In this document: in pieces, positions 36,530 to 47,838 of the stretch
Position numbering within the stretch: position 1 is the first letter of the stretch
Layout: each line of letters opens with the position of its first letter
Assembly (NCBI GenBank): GCA_039105265.1
Contig: JAPFFF010000012.1
Coordinates: 3,968,001-4,032,000, forward strand
From: Tritrichomonas musculus
Taxonomy: Eukaryota; Parabasalia; Tritrichomonadida; Tritrichomonadidae
Direction: 5' to 3'
DNA: 64,000 nt
Notes under the pieces: generated by a model
Databases searched by the model: none
Seen by the model: the letters and a program-made list of their open reading frames with translations, nothing else
What the model was told of the DNA's origin: nothing
Program-made: the position numbers and the translations under genes

Positions 36530-36702
36530 TCATGTTTGTTTTCATAAAAAGCGCTTCTCGAAGTAAATTATTCTTTTTGTATTCATTATTAAATTAAGCA
36601 AATGACTGCTCAACACCTGTTGGTACTGATGATCTAAAAAAAAAACATTTGACCTTTAGGTTAAAAATTTGGCCTGGGATTTGATATCAAAAAAAAAAAA
36701 AC

Positions 36703-36711
36703 AAAAATTTT
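36703..36711 (+). repeat. Left target-site duplication of the 13-kb MULE
   Basis: AAAAATTTT directly before GGCCAATCGC, repeated exactly at 49670-49678 after ...GCGATTGCCC. Nine bases, as expected for a MULE, though the sequence itself is simple. Confidence 0.82.
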
Positions 36712-36745
36712 GGCCAATCGCTTAAGCATACACCACTTTTTGAAT
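36712..36745 (+). repeat. Left TIR of the 13-kb MULE
   Basis: Thirty-four bases matching the inverse of 49636-49669 with two mismatches (GGCC/GGGC and TTAAG/TTATG). Beyond this the arms diverge, so this element has short TIRs, unlike the 28-kb element. Confidence 0.88.
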
Positions 36746-36968
36746 TGCTCACAATTCATTGAAATAAAGTCTTTAAACTTTTTCAAATAATGTCTTTAAA
36801 CTTTTTGATAGCATTTGAAAGAAGGTCTATAAACTTTTTGTAAAAAGGTCTTTAAACTTTTTTTTCCAAAAATTAATTTATAAATTTTTCAACTTTTTGT
36901 GTGAGGTTAAAAAAACAATAGGCAAGGCCCTAACCGTAAAATTTGCTCTATTTTATTTAAAATTAAAA

Positions 36969-37465
36969 TTCACAATTCGCAATTACTTTTACAGAAAGAA
37001 ACACAGTAGCAAGCTACAAGAAACACAATCAGTGCATCGAACACGAAAAAACCAACGAAACAGCGACCAACGCAGACCATTCACAATTCGCAATTACTTT
37101 TACAGAAAGAAACACAGTAGCAAGCTACAAGAAACTCAATCAGTGCATCGAACACGAAAAAAACAACGAAACATGTAGCAAAGAAGCAGCTACAAACGCA
37201 GACCATTCACAATTCGCAATTACTTTTACAGAAAGAAACACAGTAGCAAGCTACAAGAAACTCAATCAGTGCATCGAACACGAAAAAAACAACGAAACAT
37301 GTAGCAAAGAAGCAGCTACAAACACAGACCATTCACAATTCGCAATTACTTTTACTAGAAAGAAACACAGTAGCAAGCTACAAGAAACTCAATCAGTGCA
37401 TCGAACACGAAAAAACCAACGAAACAGCGAACAACACAGACCATTCATAACCGCAATATCTTTTA
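36969..37465 (+). repeat. 111/126-bp tandem repeat upstream of the transposase
   Basis: Four good copies start at 36969, 37080, 37206 and 37332 (TTCACAATTCGCAATTACTT), plus a decayed one at 37444. Spacing is 111 or 126 bp depending on a 15-bp length variant near ATGTAGCAAAGAAGC. The last copy ends ~30 bp before the transposase ATG, so the block is probably promoter or 5' leader DNA. It is more G+C-rich than its surroundings. Confidence 0.88.
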
Positions 37466-37495
37466 CAAAGACGTTTAACATTTTTTATTTTTAAA

Positions 37496-40400
37496 ATGCA
37501 AGATTCAAATACAAAGTACCATGTCTCAAAAGAAGAGATTGAACTATTGGTTCCTGCACTTAAGAACTATTTTAGTTACCCTCAAAGAACTATTGAACGA
37601 TCAAATATTGTACACGAAGTTGTAGCAAAGCTTTCAGTTATTAGCCAACATTGGAATCCTGGAACTGTAAGAAAATGGTTCATTAACAATATGCAACAAT
37701 ATGTTAAAAATTATTTATATGCATCTACTCCACAACCCATCATAGAAGAAGAAAAATTTCCAGGTTGCCCTGAATGGATGAATTATTATTTGCCTCGGCA
37801 ATGGTATTATACGCTTCCTAAGAATATCCAACGCTATTATGATCGAATAGAAGAAAAAACATTGGAAATGAGAAGAAATCAAGCACAATTTCAAAATGTT
37901 TTACAGCCACAAGCACAAGCACAAGCACAATTTCCGAATACTCAATCAGTGCAATTACATCAACAACCACAAGCACAAGCACAAGTCCATGGAGTTCAAA
38001 CAGAGCAAATACAGCAACAATCACAAACACAAGCACAAGTCCACAGAGTTCAGGCCCTTCAGTTGCAACCACAAGCACAATTTCAGAATACTCAATCAGT
38101 GCAATTACATCAACAACCACAAGCACAAGCACAAGTCCACGGAGTTCAGGCAATGCAAATACAGCAACAATCACAATTTCAGAATGCTCAATCAGTGCAA
38201 TTACATCAACAACCACAAGCACAAGCACAAGTCCATGGAGCTCAGGCAATGCAAATACAGCAACAATCACAAACACAAGCACAAGTCCACAGAGTTCAGG
38301 CCCTTCAGTTGCAACCACAAGCACAATTTCAGAATACTCAATCAGTGCAATTACATCAACAACCACAAGCACAAGCACAAGTCCACGGAGTTCAAACAGT
38401 GCAATTACATCAACAACCACAACCACAAGCACAAGTCCATGGAGCTCAGGCAATGCAATTGCAGCAACAATCACAAACACAAGCACAATTTCACAATACT
38501 CAATCAGTGCAATTACATCAACAACCACAAGCACAAGCACAAGTCCACGGAGTTCAGGCAATGCAATTGCAACCACAAGCACAATTTCAGAATGCTCAAT
38601 CAGTGCAATTACATCAACAACCACAAGCACAAGTTTACGGAGTTCAGGCAATGCAATTGCAGCAACAAGCACAATTTCCGAATACTCAATCAGTGCAATT
38701 ACAGCCACAAGCACAAGCACAAGCACAATTTCCGAATACTCAATCAGTGCAATTACATCAACAACCACAAGCACAAGCACAAGTCCATGGAGTTCAAACA
38801 GAGCAAATACAGCAACAATCACAAACACAAGCACAAGTCCACGGAGTTCAGGCCCTTCAGTTGCAACCACAAGCACAATTTCAGAATACTCAATCAGTGC
38901 AATTACATCAACAACTACTAGCACAAGCACAAGTCCATGGAGCTCAGGCAATGCAATTGCAACCACAAGCACAATTTCAGAATGCTCAATCAGTGCAATT
39001 ACATCAACAACTACTAGCACAAGCACAAGTCCATGGAGTTCAAACAGAGCAAATACAGCAACAATCACAAACACAAGCACAAGTCCACGGAGTTCAGGCC
39101 CTTCAGTTGCAACCACAAGCACAATTTCAGAATACTCAATCAGTGCAATTACAGCCACAAGCACAAGCACAATTTCAGAATACTCAATCAGTGCAATTAC
39201 ATCAGCAATCACAACCACAAGTCCAAGGAGCTCAGGCAATGCAATTGCAGCAACAATCACAAACACAAACACAATTTCAGAATGCTCAATCAGTGCAATT
39301 ACATCAACAACTACAAGCACAAGTCCACGGAGTTCAAACAGTGCAAATACAGCAACAACCACAAACACAATTTCAGAATACTCAACCAATGCAAATACAG
39401 CAACAACCACAAGCACAATTTCAGAATACTCAACCAATGCAATTGCAGCAACAACCACAAGCACAATTTCAGAATACTCAACCAATGCAATTACAGCAAC
39501 AACCACAAGCACTATTTCAGAATACTCAACCAATGCAATTACAGCAACAACCACAAGCACTATTTCAGAATATTCAACCAGTGCAATTGAAGCCACAAGC
39601 ACAAATTTACAGATCTCAACCAATGCAATTAATTCCTCAAGAACAATTGCAATTCCAAAGTACTCAACCATCACAATTTCAACCACAGGTTTTAGTGCCT
39701 CAATGCCAGCCACCACAGGTATTAACGACTCCATATCATTCAATGATTAATATAGCAACTCCTTATCAATTTCAACCAGAACGCCAAAATCAATATCATC
39801 ATACAGTACAGGATGATATACAAAGTTATAATCAAATGATGCAGCAAACAAAATGGCAAAGTAAAATGAATAACTCCAATTATTTCAATTTTTCACAAAA
39901 GCGTAATACACAAGTTGTATCCTCTAATGATATTAATTTAAATGATGAGCCAACTATTTACGAAACCAATAACATAATAGTACAGTTGCCGGAACTCTCA
40001 AAAGAAATACGAATTCAAGATCCACCTCAAAATGAACTTAATGAAAATACCAGAGAAACTCCGCCTGAGTTAGTAAATTGTTTCCTGGAACTCAACAATA
40101 ATAATGTAGATTCATTAGATTTGTTACTATCATATGTCCATGATATTTCAATTGCACATGGATGTCCTTTTGTTGCAAAACAAACAGGGCCTACGCGTTC
40201 CACTCAGATATTTGCTTGTAGTTTTCATGAAACTCAATTTCAATGCAAAGCTTGTATCAAGTTATATTATGATGATCTTTCTCATAAAGTTTATATAGAA
40301 GAAATGGAGCATCATCATACTCATTGTATTGGACAAGTAAAGAAAGGAAAAACACGAAACTCATTACCATATATACAAAAGTTAAGAATTCAAAATGCAA

Positions 40401-41947
40401 CAAATGACTTTCAAACCGCACAAGCAATAAAAGAAAAAGAAGGCTTAGTTTGTTCGAAAGATATATTATTTGGAGCAAGAAGAAAGGCACTCAAGAAATT
40501 GCGTGATAATGAAATGAAGCACTTATTGCAAGTTATGTTAGATTACAATAATTGGACCAATATTGTAATTATTGATGAGAATAATAAGTTCCGCCACTGT
40601 TACTGTATACACAATCCTGTTCTTTATTCCACATACTCAAATGACATTTGCATTATAGATGATACCAGTTGTACGAACTATTATGGAAAGCCATTATTAT
40701 CATTAGTAGTAGAAGACGAAAATAAAAATAATCAGTTGTTATCTTTTGCGATTATGGATAACAGATGCAAACCATCATTCATTGCTTTTTTTTCACATCT
40801 AAAGAAATTCATTGGCGATATAAGAGTTTTTGTTACAGATAGAAACCAAACACAAATAGAAGCAATTGAAGAAATCTGGCCACACGCTCATATAATGTAT
40901 TGTCTCAGACACATAGGTAAAAACATCGGAACGAATGTCTCAGCCGCAATGAAAGAAAGATTCGATAAAATGGTACATAAACAAATAACAGAAAAAGAAC
41001 TACTTGATGATTTCGAAAAATACCTAAAAGATCAAGATCCCAAAAGCCAAGGTTATTCTACAATATCCAATCTTTTATCATGTAAACACTGTTGGTTGCC
41101 AAGCATTACAGCTACATACTGTCACCGTGAAAATTCTACAAGCAATCGTGTTGAAGGATTCTTTGGTAAATTAAAAAATTTCAATGAGCACCGAATTAAA
41201 ACGCTAGGAAGATTAGTAAGATCAATTTATATATCCGCAGCAAATGAATACACTAATTCCATAAATACAGATGACTTTCATATTAAAGATCATATATTGT
41301 CGCCTGAACACTCAGTGAAAGTAGGTTCTTATGCGTTAGAAAGAATACAAAAAGAGAATGACATCTTAGAAAACCTTCGCCTTCATAAAGAATACGGACC
41401 AACCTGTTGTGATACTCATGTTATTTTAGGACTTCCATGTCGCCACCTCTTGTTCAAAAGAATGAAAGAAAATAATGATCCTTTATTAACAATTAATGAT
41501 ATTCATCCAAGATGGTTGCATAGTTATCAATATGATATAAGTAAATCTATTCGAAATAGGGTCTCAATCAAAAAAATTAAGCTACTAGAAGATGGTAATT
41601 GGACTTATTCGGCATGTATTGATAGATTCGAAAGATATTTTTCCGTAGCCAAGAGATCAAAAGCAATTCAAAAAATACTTAAACAATGCCTTCTATTGTT
41701 ACAAAATGAAGAACAAAAATCAGGAGAAAGTTCATTTATAATACCACCAGATAGTTTACTTATTTCAGGCAGATCCACAACATTCCCTCGTAATAATGTC
41801 GATAAGCCAGGAGCACCTAAATTAAAAAAGCCGTATAAAAAAGGAGAAAATGAAAAGAATAATGCTAACAGATGCACAGAAGGTAAATGCAGGAAGCCAA
41901 GAAAATCTAGTGCTAAGACAATTAAGAAAAGAATCTCGAATGATTGA
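37496..41947 (+). CDS. MULE transposase with long Gln-rich tract, 1483 aa
   Basis: Residues ~8-75 look like a helix-turn-helix of homeodomain type (HWNPGTVRKWFINN). Residues ~129-745 are a Gln-rich tract of imperfect repeats about 15-35 residues long (QNTQSVQLHQQPQAQAQVHG and QAMQLQQQSQ patterns). A WRKY/GCM1-like zinc site follows (C917-x2-C920 ... H941-x-H943), then the DDE core: D1055 (IIDDTSC), D1115 (VFVTDRNQTQ), a CLRH segment, and E1220 in SNRVEGFFGKL. A SWIM-like knuckle is at 1304-1317 (CCDTHVILGLPCRH) and the tail is Lys/Arg-rich, possibly a nuclear signal. MULE transposases usually lack so large a Gln-rich insert. The frame is intact despite ~1.85 kb of repeats, all of unit length divisible by three, which suggests selection on the protein. 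The antisense frame through the tract is only a shadow. Confidence 0.9.
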   Translation: MQDSNTKYHVSKEEIELLVPALKNYFSYPQRTIERSNIVHEVVAKLSVISQHWNPGTVRKWFINNMQQYVKNYLYASTPQPIIEEEKFPGCPEWMNYYLPRQWYYTLPKNIQRYYDRIEEKTLEMRRNQAQFQNVLQPQAQAQAQFPNTQSVQLHQQPQAQAQVHGVQTEQIQQQSQTQAQVHRVQALQLQPQAQFQNTQSVQLHQQPQAQAQVHGVQAMQIQQQSQFQNAQSVQLHQQPQAQAQVHGAQAMQIQQQSQTQAQVHRVQALQLQPQAQFQNTQSVQLHQQPQAQAQVHGVQTVQLHQQPQPQAQVHGAQAMQLQQQSQTQAQFHNTQSVQLHQQPQAQAQVHGVQAMQLQPQAQFQNAQSVQLHQQPQAQVYGVQAMQLQQQAQFPNTQSVQLQPQAQAQAQFPNTQSVQLHQQPQAQAQVHGVQTEQIQQQSQTQAQVHGVQALQLQPQAQFQNTQSVQLHQQLLAQAQVHGAQAMQLQPQAQFQNAQSVQLHQQLLAQAQVHGVQTEQIQQQSQTQAQVHGVQALQLQPQAQFQNTQSVQLQPQAQAQFQNTQSVQLHQQSQPQVQGAQAMQLQQQSQTQTQFQNAQSVQLHQQLQAQVHGVQTVQIQQQPQTQFQNTQPMQIQQQPQAQFQNTQPMQLQQQPQAQFQNTQPMQLQQQPQALFQNTQPMQLQQQPQALFQNIQPVQLKPQAQIYRSQPMQLIPQEQLQFQSTQPSQFQPQVLVPQCQPPQVLTTPYHSMINIATPYQFQPERQNQYHHTVQDDIQSYNQMMQQTKWQSKMNNSNYFNFSQKRNTQVVSSNDINLNDEPTIYETNNIIVQLPELSKEIRIQDPPQNELNENTRETPPELVNCFLELNNNNVDSLDLLLSYVHDISIAHGCPFVAKQTGPTRSTQIFACSFHETQFQCKACIKLYYDDLSHKVYIEEMEHHHTHCIGQVKKGKTRNSLPYIQKLRIQNATNDFQTAQAIKEKEGLVCSKDILFGARRKALKKLRDNEMKHLLQVMLDYNNWTNIVIIDENNKFRHCYCIHNPVLYSTYSNDICIIDDTSCTNYYGKPLLSLVVEDENKNNQLLSFAIMDNRCKPSFIAFFSHLKKFIGDIRVFVTDRNQTQIEAIEEIWPHAHIMYCLRHIGKNIGTNVSAAMKERFDKMVHKQITEKELLDDFEKYLKDQDPKSQGYSTISNLLSCKHCWLPSITATYCHRENSTSNRVEGFFGKLKNFNEHRIKTLGRLVRSIYISAANEYTNSINTDDFHIKDHILSPEHSVKVGSYALERIQKENDILENLRLHKEYGPTCCDTHVILGLPCRHLLFKRMKENNDPLLTINDIHPRWLHSYQYDISKSIRNRVSIKKIKLLEDGNWTYSACIDRFERYFSVAKRSKAIQKILKQCLLLLQNEEQKSGESSFIIPPDSLLISGRSTTFPRNNVDKPGAPKLKKPYKKGENEKNNANRCTEGKCRKPRKSSAKTIKKRISND

Positions 41948-42360
41948 ATATGCAAATAGTAATGGCTTGAGAACTGACCAGATAAATACATTAAATTGTT
42001 CAATGTTATGTAAAAATTTGTTTTATTTGCCTTATTATTATATAATAATTATATTATAATTATATTAATTATCGTTTGAAAACTGAGATTATAATTCAAA
42101 GTCTACATTTCATTAGCCTTGCTAAATAGTTAAATAGAAATTTTAAAGATATTTCTGATGTTTAATCTAGGTTATGATTTTCAATTGTACCTTTTGATTA
42201 ATAAAATGTTAATTATTTACATTATTTTTACCTTTTTTGATTTACTTTTAATTATTATTATTATGATGATGATCATTTTAAGGAATACATAATAAATCGG
42301 AATATCGTTTTATTTTTTTTTTTTTTTTCTGACTCACTTTTTCAATAAAAGCATATTTTT
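41948..42360. other. 3' flank of transposase, AT-rich
   Basis: Follows the TGA stop; contains AATAAA-like signals (for example AATAAAATG near 42200) and a T run near 42311-42328. No gene seen. Confidence 0.5.
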
Positions 42361-43250
42361 ATAGGGGATTCAACCGTAAAAAAAGTGACTCATTTTTAAA
42401 ACTTCAATATTTTTTAATAAAAATATTATCATTTTGTAGATAATTTGCTAAATAATCGAGCATTAATTTTTGGAAAAAAAATGTCTATCATGTCATGAAA
42501 GGGAATGGATTTTTTAATTGAATGCTTTTCTTATATTTTTTATTTCACATTTCAAACTCAAAAAAAATTTAAATAATAGAGTTTATCCAAATTCCAGTTA
42601 TTTTAAACCAGATTAAAAAAGGCAGATGCATTCATATAATTATGTTCTAGTATTTTTTTTATTTATTTCTACGAATTGTCAGTTATTTTTTTATCTTCAG
42701 ATATCATATTTCACTTCTAAAAAATATCAATGCCAATGCTTTTATTAATACATTAATATTGTAAAGCCAACTTTTTGGATTATTTTTTTTAGTTTAAATA
42801 ATAAAGATTAGAATTAAAATATTTTTACATTAAAAATGATATTATTATCACCATAAAATATCAGTTATGAATCATGAAAAAATGTGCGATATTTCTTTAT
42901 AGATTTTTATAATTGATGTTTGATATGATTTGAATCTTTTTCTAAATTCATTAATTTCAAGTATTTTATCATTGAATTATATGTTTTTGTTTATGAATTG
43001 AATAATTATTCTATTGTATTTAACATGAATTTTCTTTTTTTGGTTCATAAATTATGCATTTTTTATATAACATTTCATACCAACTTTCTTTTATTCCCTT
43101 TCATGACCCTATAGATTTTTTTTTATTATAAGATATATTTTAGAATTAATAAATAATGGATATATTATTTTAATAATAAAATAAACAAAATAATTAATTT
43201 TTAATTTTTATTCAATTTTTTGACACTTTACAAACAGTTGAATCCCCTAT
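42361..43250. mobile_element. 890-bp TIR element nested in the 13-kb MULE
   Basis: Inverted ends ATAGGGGATTCAACCGT at 42361 and the inverse of ATAGGGGATTCAACTGT ending at 43250, with partial similarity further in (AAAGTG). An 8-bp duplication ATATTTTT lies at 42353-42360 and 43251-43258. TAGGG-type ends and 8-bp duplications fit hAT elements, but a MULE derivative is possible. No open frame, so non-autonomous. The last 137 bp are repeated at 50737-50873. Confidence 0.8.
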
Positions 43251-43449
43251 ATATTTTTATTTTTTATGTAAAAAACACTATTTTCAATATTTATTTAGAC
43301 AATATTATTCTACTCATGAAAATATGAAATACAAATCAATTTCATATTTCGCTAAAATTTCTTACTCTTCGAGTCCATCTAAAAAAAATTGAATGGACTT
43401 AACCTGAACAATGACCTATGACGATCATGATTTTAACCATATAAAAATT

Positions 43450-43491
<42 letters not shown>

Positions 43492-43727
43492 TTCTTATAG
43501 AATAATAAGTAGGCTATTATTTAACAAATTGTAGTTCAATTTGAATGAAACTCAAATACTTTAACATTTTTATCTTCATTTATGGTTTCTGTTTTTACTT
43601 TTCAATAAGAATAAATTGTATCCATAGTCTCAGTAATATAATAATATGGAATCAAAAGAGCAGTAACACGATATAACTTTTTGAAATATAAACCATTAAA
43701 AAAGAAATCTTCTGGATTCAAGACATT
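43251..43727. other. AT-rich spacer inside the 13-kb MULE
   Basis: Non-coding; contains a ~29-base A tract at about 43458-43486 and nothing else I can support. Confidence 0.5.
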
Positions 43728-43730
43728 ATA

Positions 43731-46700
43731 TTTTGAAAAATGGAATTAGAGAATCTTAACTGCAAAAATCATTATAAGATAAACTATTCTGTATTATGAA
43801 TAATGAAACTAGAGAATCTTAACTGCAAAAATCATTATAAGATAAACTATTCTGTATTATGAATAATGGAACTAGAGAATCTTAACTGCAAAAATCATTA
43901 TAAGATAAACTATTCTGTATTATGAATAATGGAACTAGAGAATCTTAACTGCAAAAATCATTATAAGATAAACTATTCTGTATTATGAATAATGGAACTA
44001 GAGAATCTTAACTGCAAAAATCATTATAAGATAAACTATTCTGTATTATGAATAATGGAACTAGAGAATCTTAACTGCAAAAATCATTATAAGATAAACT
44101 ATTCTGTATTATGAATAATGGAACTAGAGAATCTTAACTGCAAAAATCATTATAAGATAAACTATTCTGTATTATGAATAATGGAACTAGAGAATCTTAA
44201 CTGCAAAAATCATTATAAGATAAACTATTCTGTATTATGAATAATGAAACTAGAGAATCTTAACTGCAAAAATCATTATAAGATAAACTATTCTGTATTA
44301 TGAATAATGGAACTAGAGAATCTTAACTGCAAAAATCATTATAAGATAAACTATTCTGTATTATGAATAATGAAACTAGAGAATCTTAACTGCAAAAATC
44401 ATTATAAGATAAACTATTCTGTATTATGAATAATGGAACTAGAGAATCTTAACTGCAAAAATCATTATAAGATAAACTATTCTGTATTATGAATAATGAA
44501 ACTAGAGAATCTTAACTGCAAAAATCATTATAAGATAAACTATTCTGTATTATGAATAATGAAACTAGAGAATCTTAACTGCAAAAATCATTATAAGATA
44601 AACTATTCTGTATTATGAATAATGAAACTAGAGAATCTTAACTGCAAAAATCATTATAAGATAAACTATTCTGTATTATGAATAATGGAACTAGAGAATC
44701 TTAACTGCAAAAATCATTATAAGATAAACTATTCTGTATTATGAATAATGGAACTAGAGAATCTTAACTGCAAAAATCATTATAAGATAAACTATTCTGT
44801 ATTATGAATAATGAAACTAGAGAATCTTAACTGCAAAAATCATTATAAGATAAACTATTCTGTATTATGAATAATGAAACTAGAGAATCTTAACTGCAAA
44901 AATCATTATAAGATAAACTATTCTGTATTATGAATAATGGAACTAGAGAATCTTAACTGCAAAAATCATTATAAGATAAACTATTCTGTATTATGAATAA
45001 TGGAACTAGAGAATCTTAACTGCAAAAATCATTATAAGATAAACTATTCTGTATTATGAATAATGGAACTAGAGAATCTTAACTGCAAAAATCATTATAA
45101 GATAAACTATTCTGTATTATGAATAATGGAACTAGAGAATCTTAACTGCAAAAATCATTATAAGATAAACTATTCTGTATTATGAATAATGAAACTAGAG
45201 AATCTTAACTGCAAAAATCATTATAAGATAAACTATTCTGTATTATGAATAATGGAACTAGAGAATCTTAACTGCAAAAATCATTATAAGATAAACTATT
45301 CTGTATTATGAATAATGAAACTAGAGAATCTTAACTGCAAAAATCATTATAAGATAAACTATTCTGTATTATGAATAATGGAACTAGAGAATCTTAACTG
45401 CAAAAATCATTATAAGATAAACTATTCTGTATTATGAATAATGGAACTAGAGAATCTTAACTGCAAAAATCATTATAAGATAAACTATTCTGTATTATGA
45501 ATAATGGAACTAGAGAATCTTAACTGCAAAAATCATTATAAGATAAACTATTCTGTATTATGAATAATGGAACTAGAGAATCTTAACTGCAAAAATCATT
45601 ATAAGATAAACTATTCTGTATTATGAATAATGAAACTAGAGAATCTTAACTGCAAAAATCATTATAAGATAAACTATTCTGTATTATGAATAATGAAACT
45701 AGAGAATCTTAACTGCAAAAATCATTATAAGATAAACTATTCTGTATTATGAATAATGGAACTAGAGAATCTTAACTGCAAAAATCATTATAAGATAAAC
45801 TATTCTGTATTATGAATAATGGAACTAGAGAATCTTAACTGCAAAAATCATTATAAGATAAACTATTCTGTATTATGAATAATGGAACTAGAGAATCTTA
45901 ACTGCAAAAATCATTATAAGATAAACTATTCTGTATTATGAATAATGAAACTAGAGAATCTTAACTGCAAAAATCATTATAAGATAAACTATTCTGTATT
46001 ATGAATAATGGAACTAGAGAATCTTAACTGCAAAAATCATTATAAGATAAACTATTCTGTATTATGAATAATGGAACTAGAGAATCTTAACTGCAAAAAT
46101 CATTATAAGATAAACTATTCTGTATTATGAATAATGGAACTAGAGAATCTTAACTGCAAAAATCATTATAAGATAAACTATTCTGTATTATGAATAATGG
46201 AACTAGAGAATCTTAACTGCAAAAATCATTATAAGATAAACTATTCTGTATTATGAATAATGAAACTAGAGAATCTTAACTGCAAAAATCATTATAAGAT
46301 AAACTATTCTGTATTATGAATAATGAAACTAGAGAATCTTAACTGCAAAAATCATTATAAGATAAACTATTCTGTATTATGAATAATGGAACTAGAGAAT
46401 CTTAACTGCAAAAATCATTATAAGATAAACTATTCTGTATTATGAATAATGAAACTAGAGAATCTTAACTGCAAAAATCATTATAAGATAAACTATTCTG
46501 TATTATGAATAATGAAACTAGAGAATCTTAACTGCAAAAATCATTATAAGATAAACTATTCTGTATTATGAATAATGAAACTAGAGAATCTTAACTGCAA
46601 AAATCATTATAAGATAAACTATTCTGTATTATGAATAATGGAACTAGAGAATCTTAACTGCAAAAATCATTATAAGATAAACTATTCTGTATTATGAATA

Positions 46701-47838
46701 ATGGAACTAGAGAATCTTAACTGCAAAAATCATTATAAGATAAACTATTCTGTATTATGAATAATGAAACTAGAGAATCTTAACTGCAAAAATCATTATA
46801 AGATAAACTATTCTGTATTATGAATAATGAAACTAGAGAATCTTAACTGCAAAAATCATTATAAGATAAACTATTCTGTATTATGAATAATGGAACTAGA
46901 GAATCTTAACTGCAAAAATCATTATAAGATAAACTATTCTGTATTATGAATAATGGAACTAGAGAATCTTAACTGCAAAAATCATTATAAGATAAACTAT
47001 TCTGTATTATGAATAATGGAACTAGAGAATCTTAACTGCAAAAATCATTATAAGATAAACTATTCTGTATTATGAATAATGGAACTAGAGAATCTTAACT
47101 GCAAAAATCATTATAAGATAAACTATTCTGTATTATGAATAATGGAACTAGAGAATCTTAACTGCAAAAATCATTATAAGATAAACTATTCTGTATTATG
47201 AATAATGGAACTAGAGAATCTTAACTGCAAAAATCATTATAAGATAAACTATTCTGTATTATGAATAATGAAACTAGAGAATCTTAACTGCAAAAATCAT
47301 TATAAGATAAACTATTCTGTATTATGAATAATGAAACTAGAGAATCTTAACTGCAAAAATCATTATAAGATAAACTATTCTGTATTATGAATAATGAAAC
47401 TAGAGAATCTTAACTGCAAAAATCATTATAAGATAAACTATTCTGTATTATGAATAATGGAACTAGAGAATCTTAACTGCAAAAATCATTATAAGATAAA
47501 CTATTCTGTATTATGAATAATGGAACTAGAGAATCTTAACTGCAAAAATCATTATAAGATAAACTATTCTGTATTATGAATAATGGAACTAGAGAATCTT
47601 AACTGCAAAAATCATTATAAGATAAACTATTCTGTATTATGAATAATGGAACTAGAGAATCCTAACTGCAAAAATCATTATAAGATAAACTATTCTGTAT
47701 TATGAATAATGGAACTAGAGAATCTTAACTGCAAAAATCATTATAAGATAAACTATTCTGTATTATGAATAATGGAACTAGAGAATCTTAACTGCAAAAA
47801 TCATTATAAGATAAACTATTCTGTATTTTGAATAATAA
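43731..47838 (+). repeat. 63-bp satellite, 65 copies
   Basis: Period exactly 63 bp from the first unit (marker at 43745) to the last (47777), 65 units, with no internal indel seen. Almost the only variation is one G/A site (AATGGAACTAG / AATGAAACTAG), plus a single C change near 47661. Edge units are diverged (GGAATTAG at the left, TATTTTGAATAATAATG at the right). Runs of the G/A pattern recur, showing block duplication. Stops in every frame; non-coding. Confidence 0.96.

Noticed and set aside
36897-37178. 93-codon frame across the 111-bp repeats as a leader peptide
   Set aside because: No ATG start (GTG) and it consists of repeat sequence that breaks frame in the next unit.
37818-39743. 641-codon antisense frame (Val/Ile/Leu-rich) opposite the Gln-rich tract
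   Set aside because: Antisense of CAA/CAG-rich repeats reads as hydrophobic repeats; it is a shadow of the transposase gene. The plus-strand HKHKHKS frames there are also shadows.
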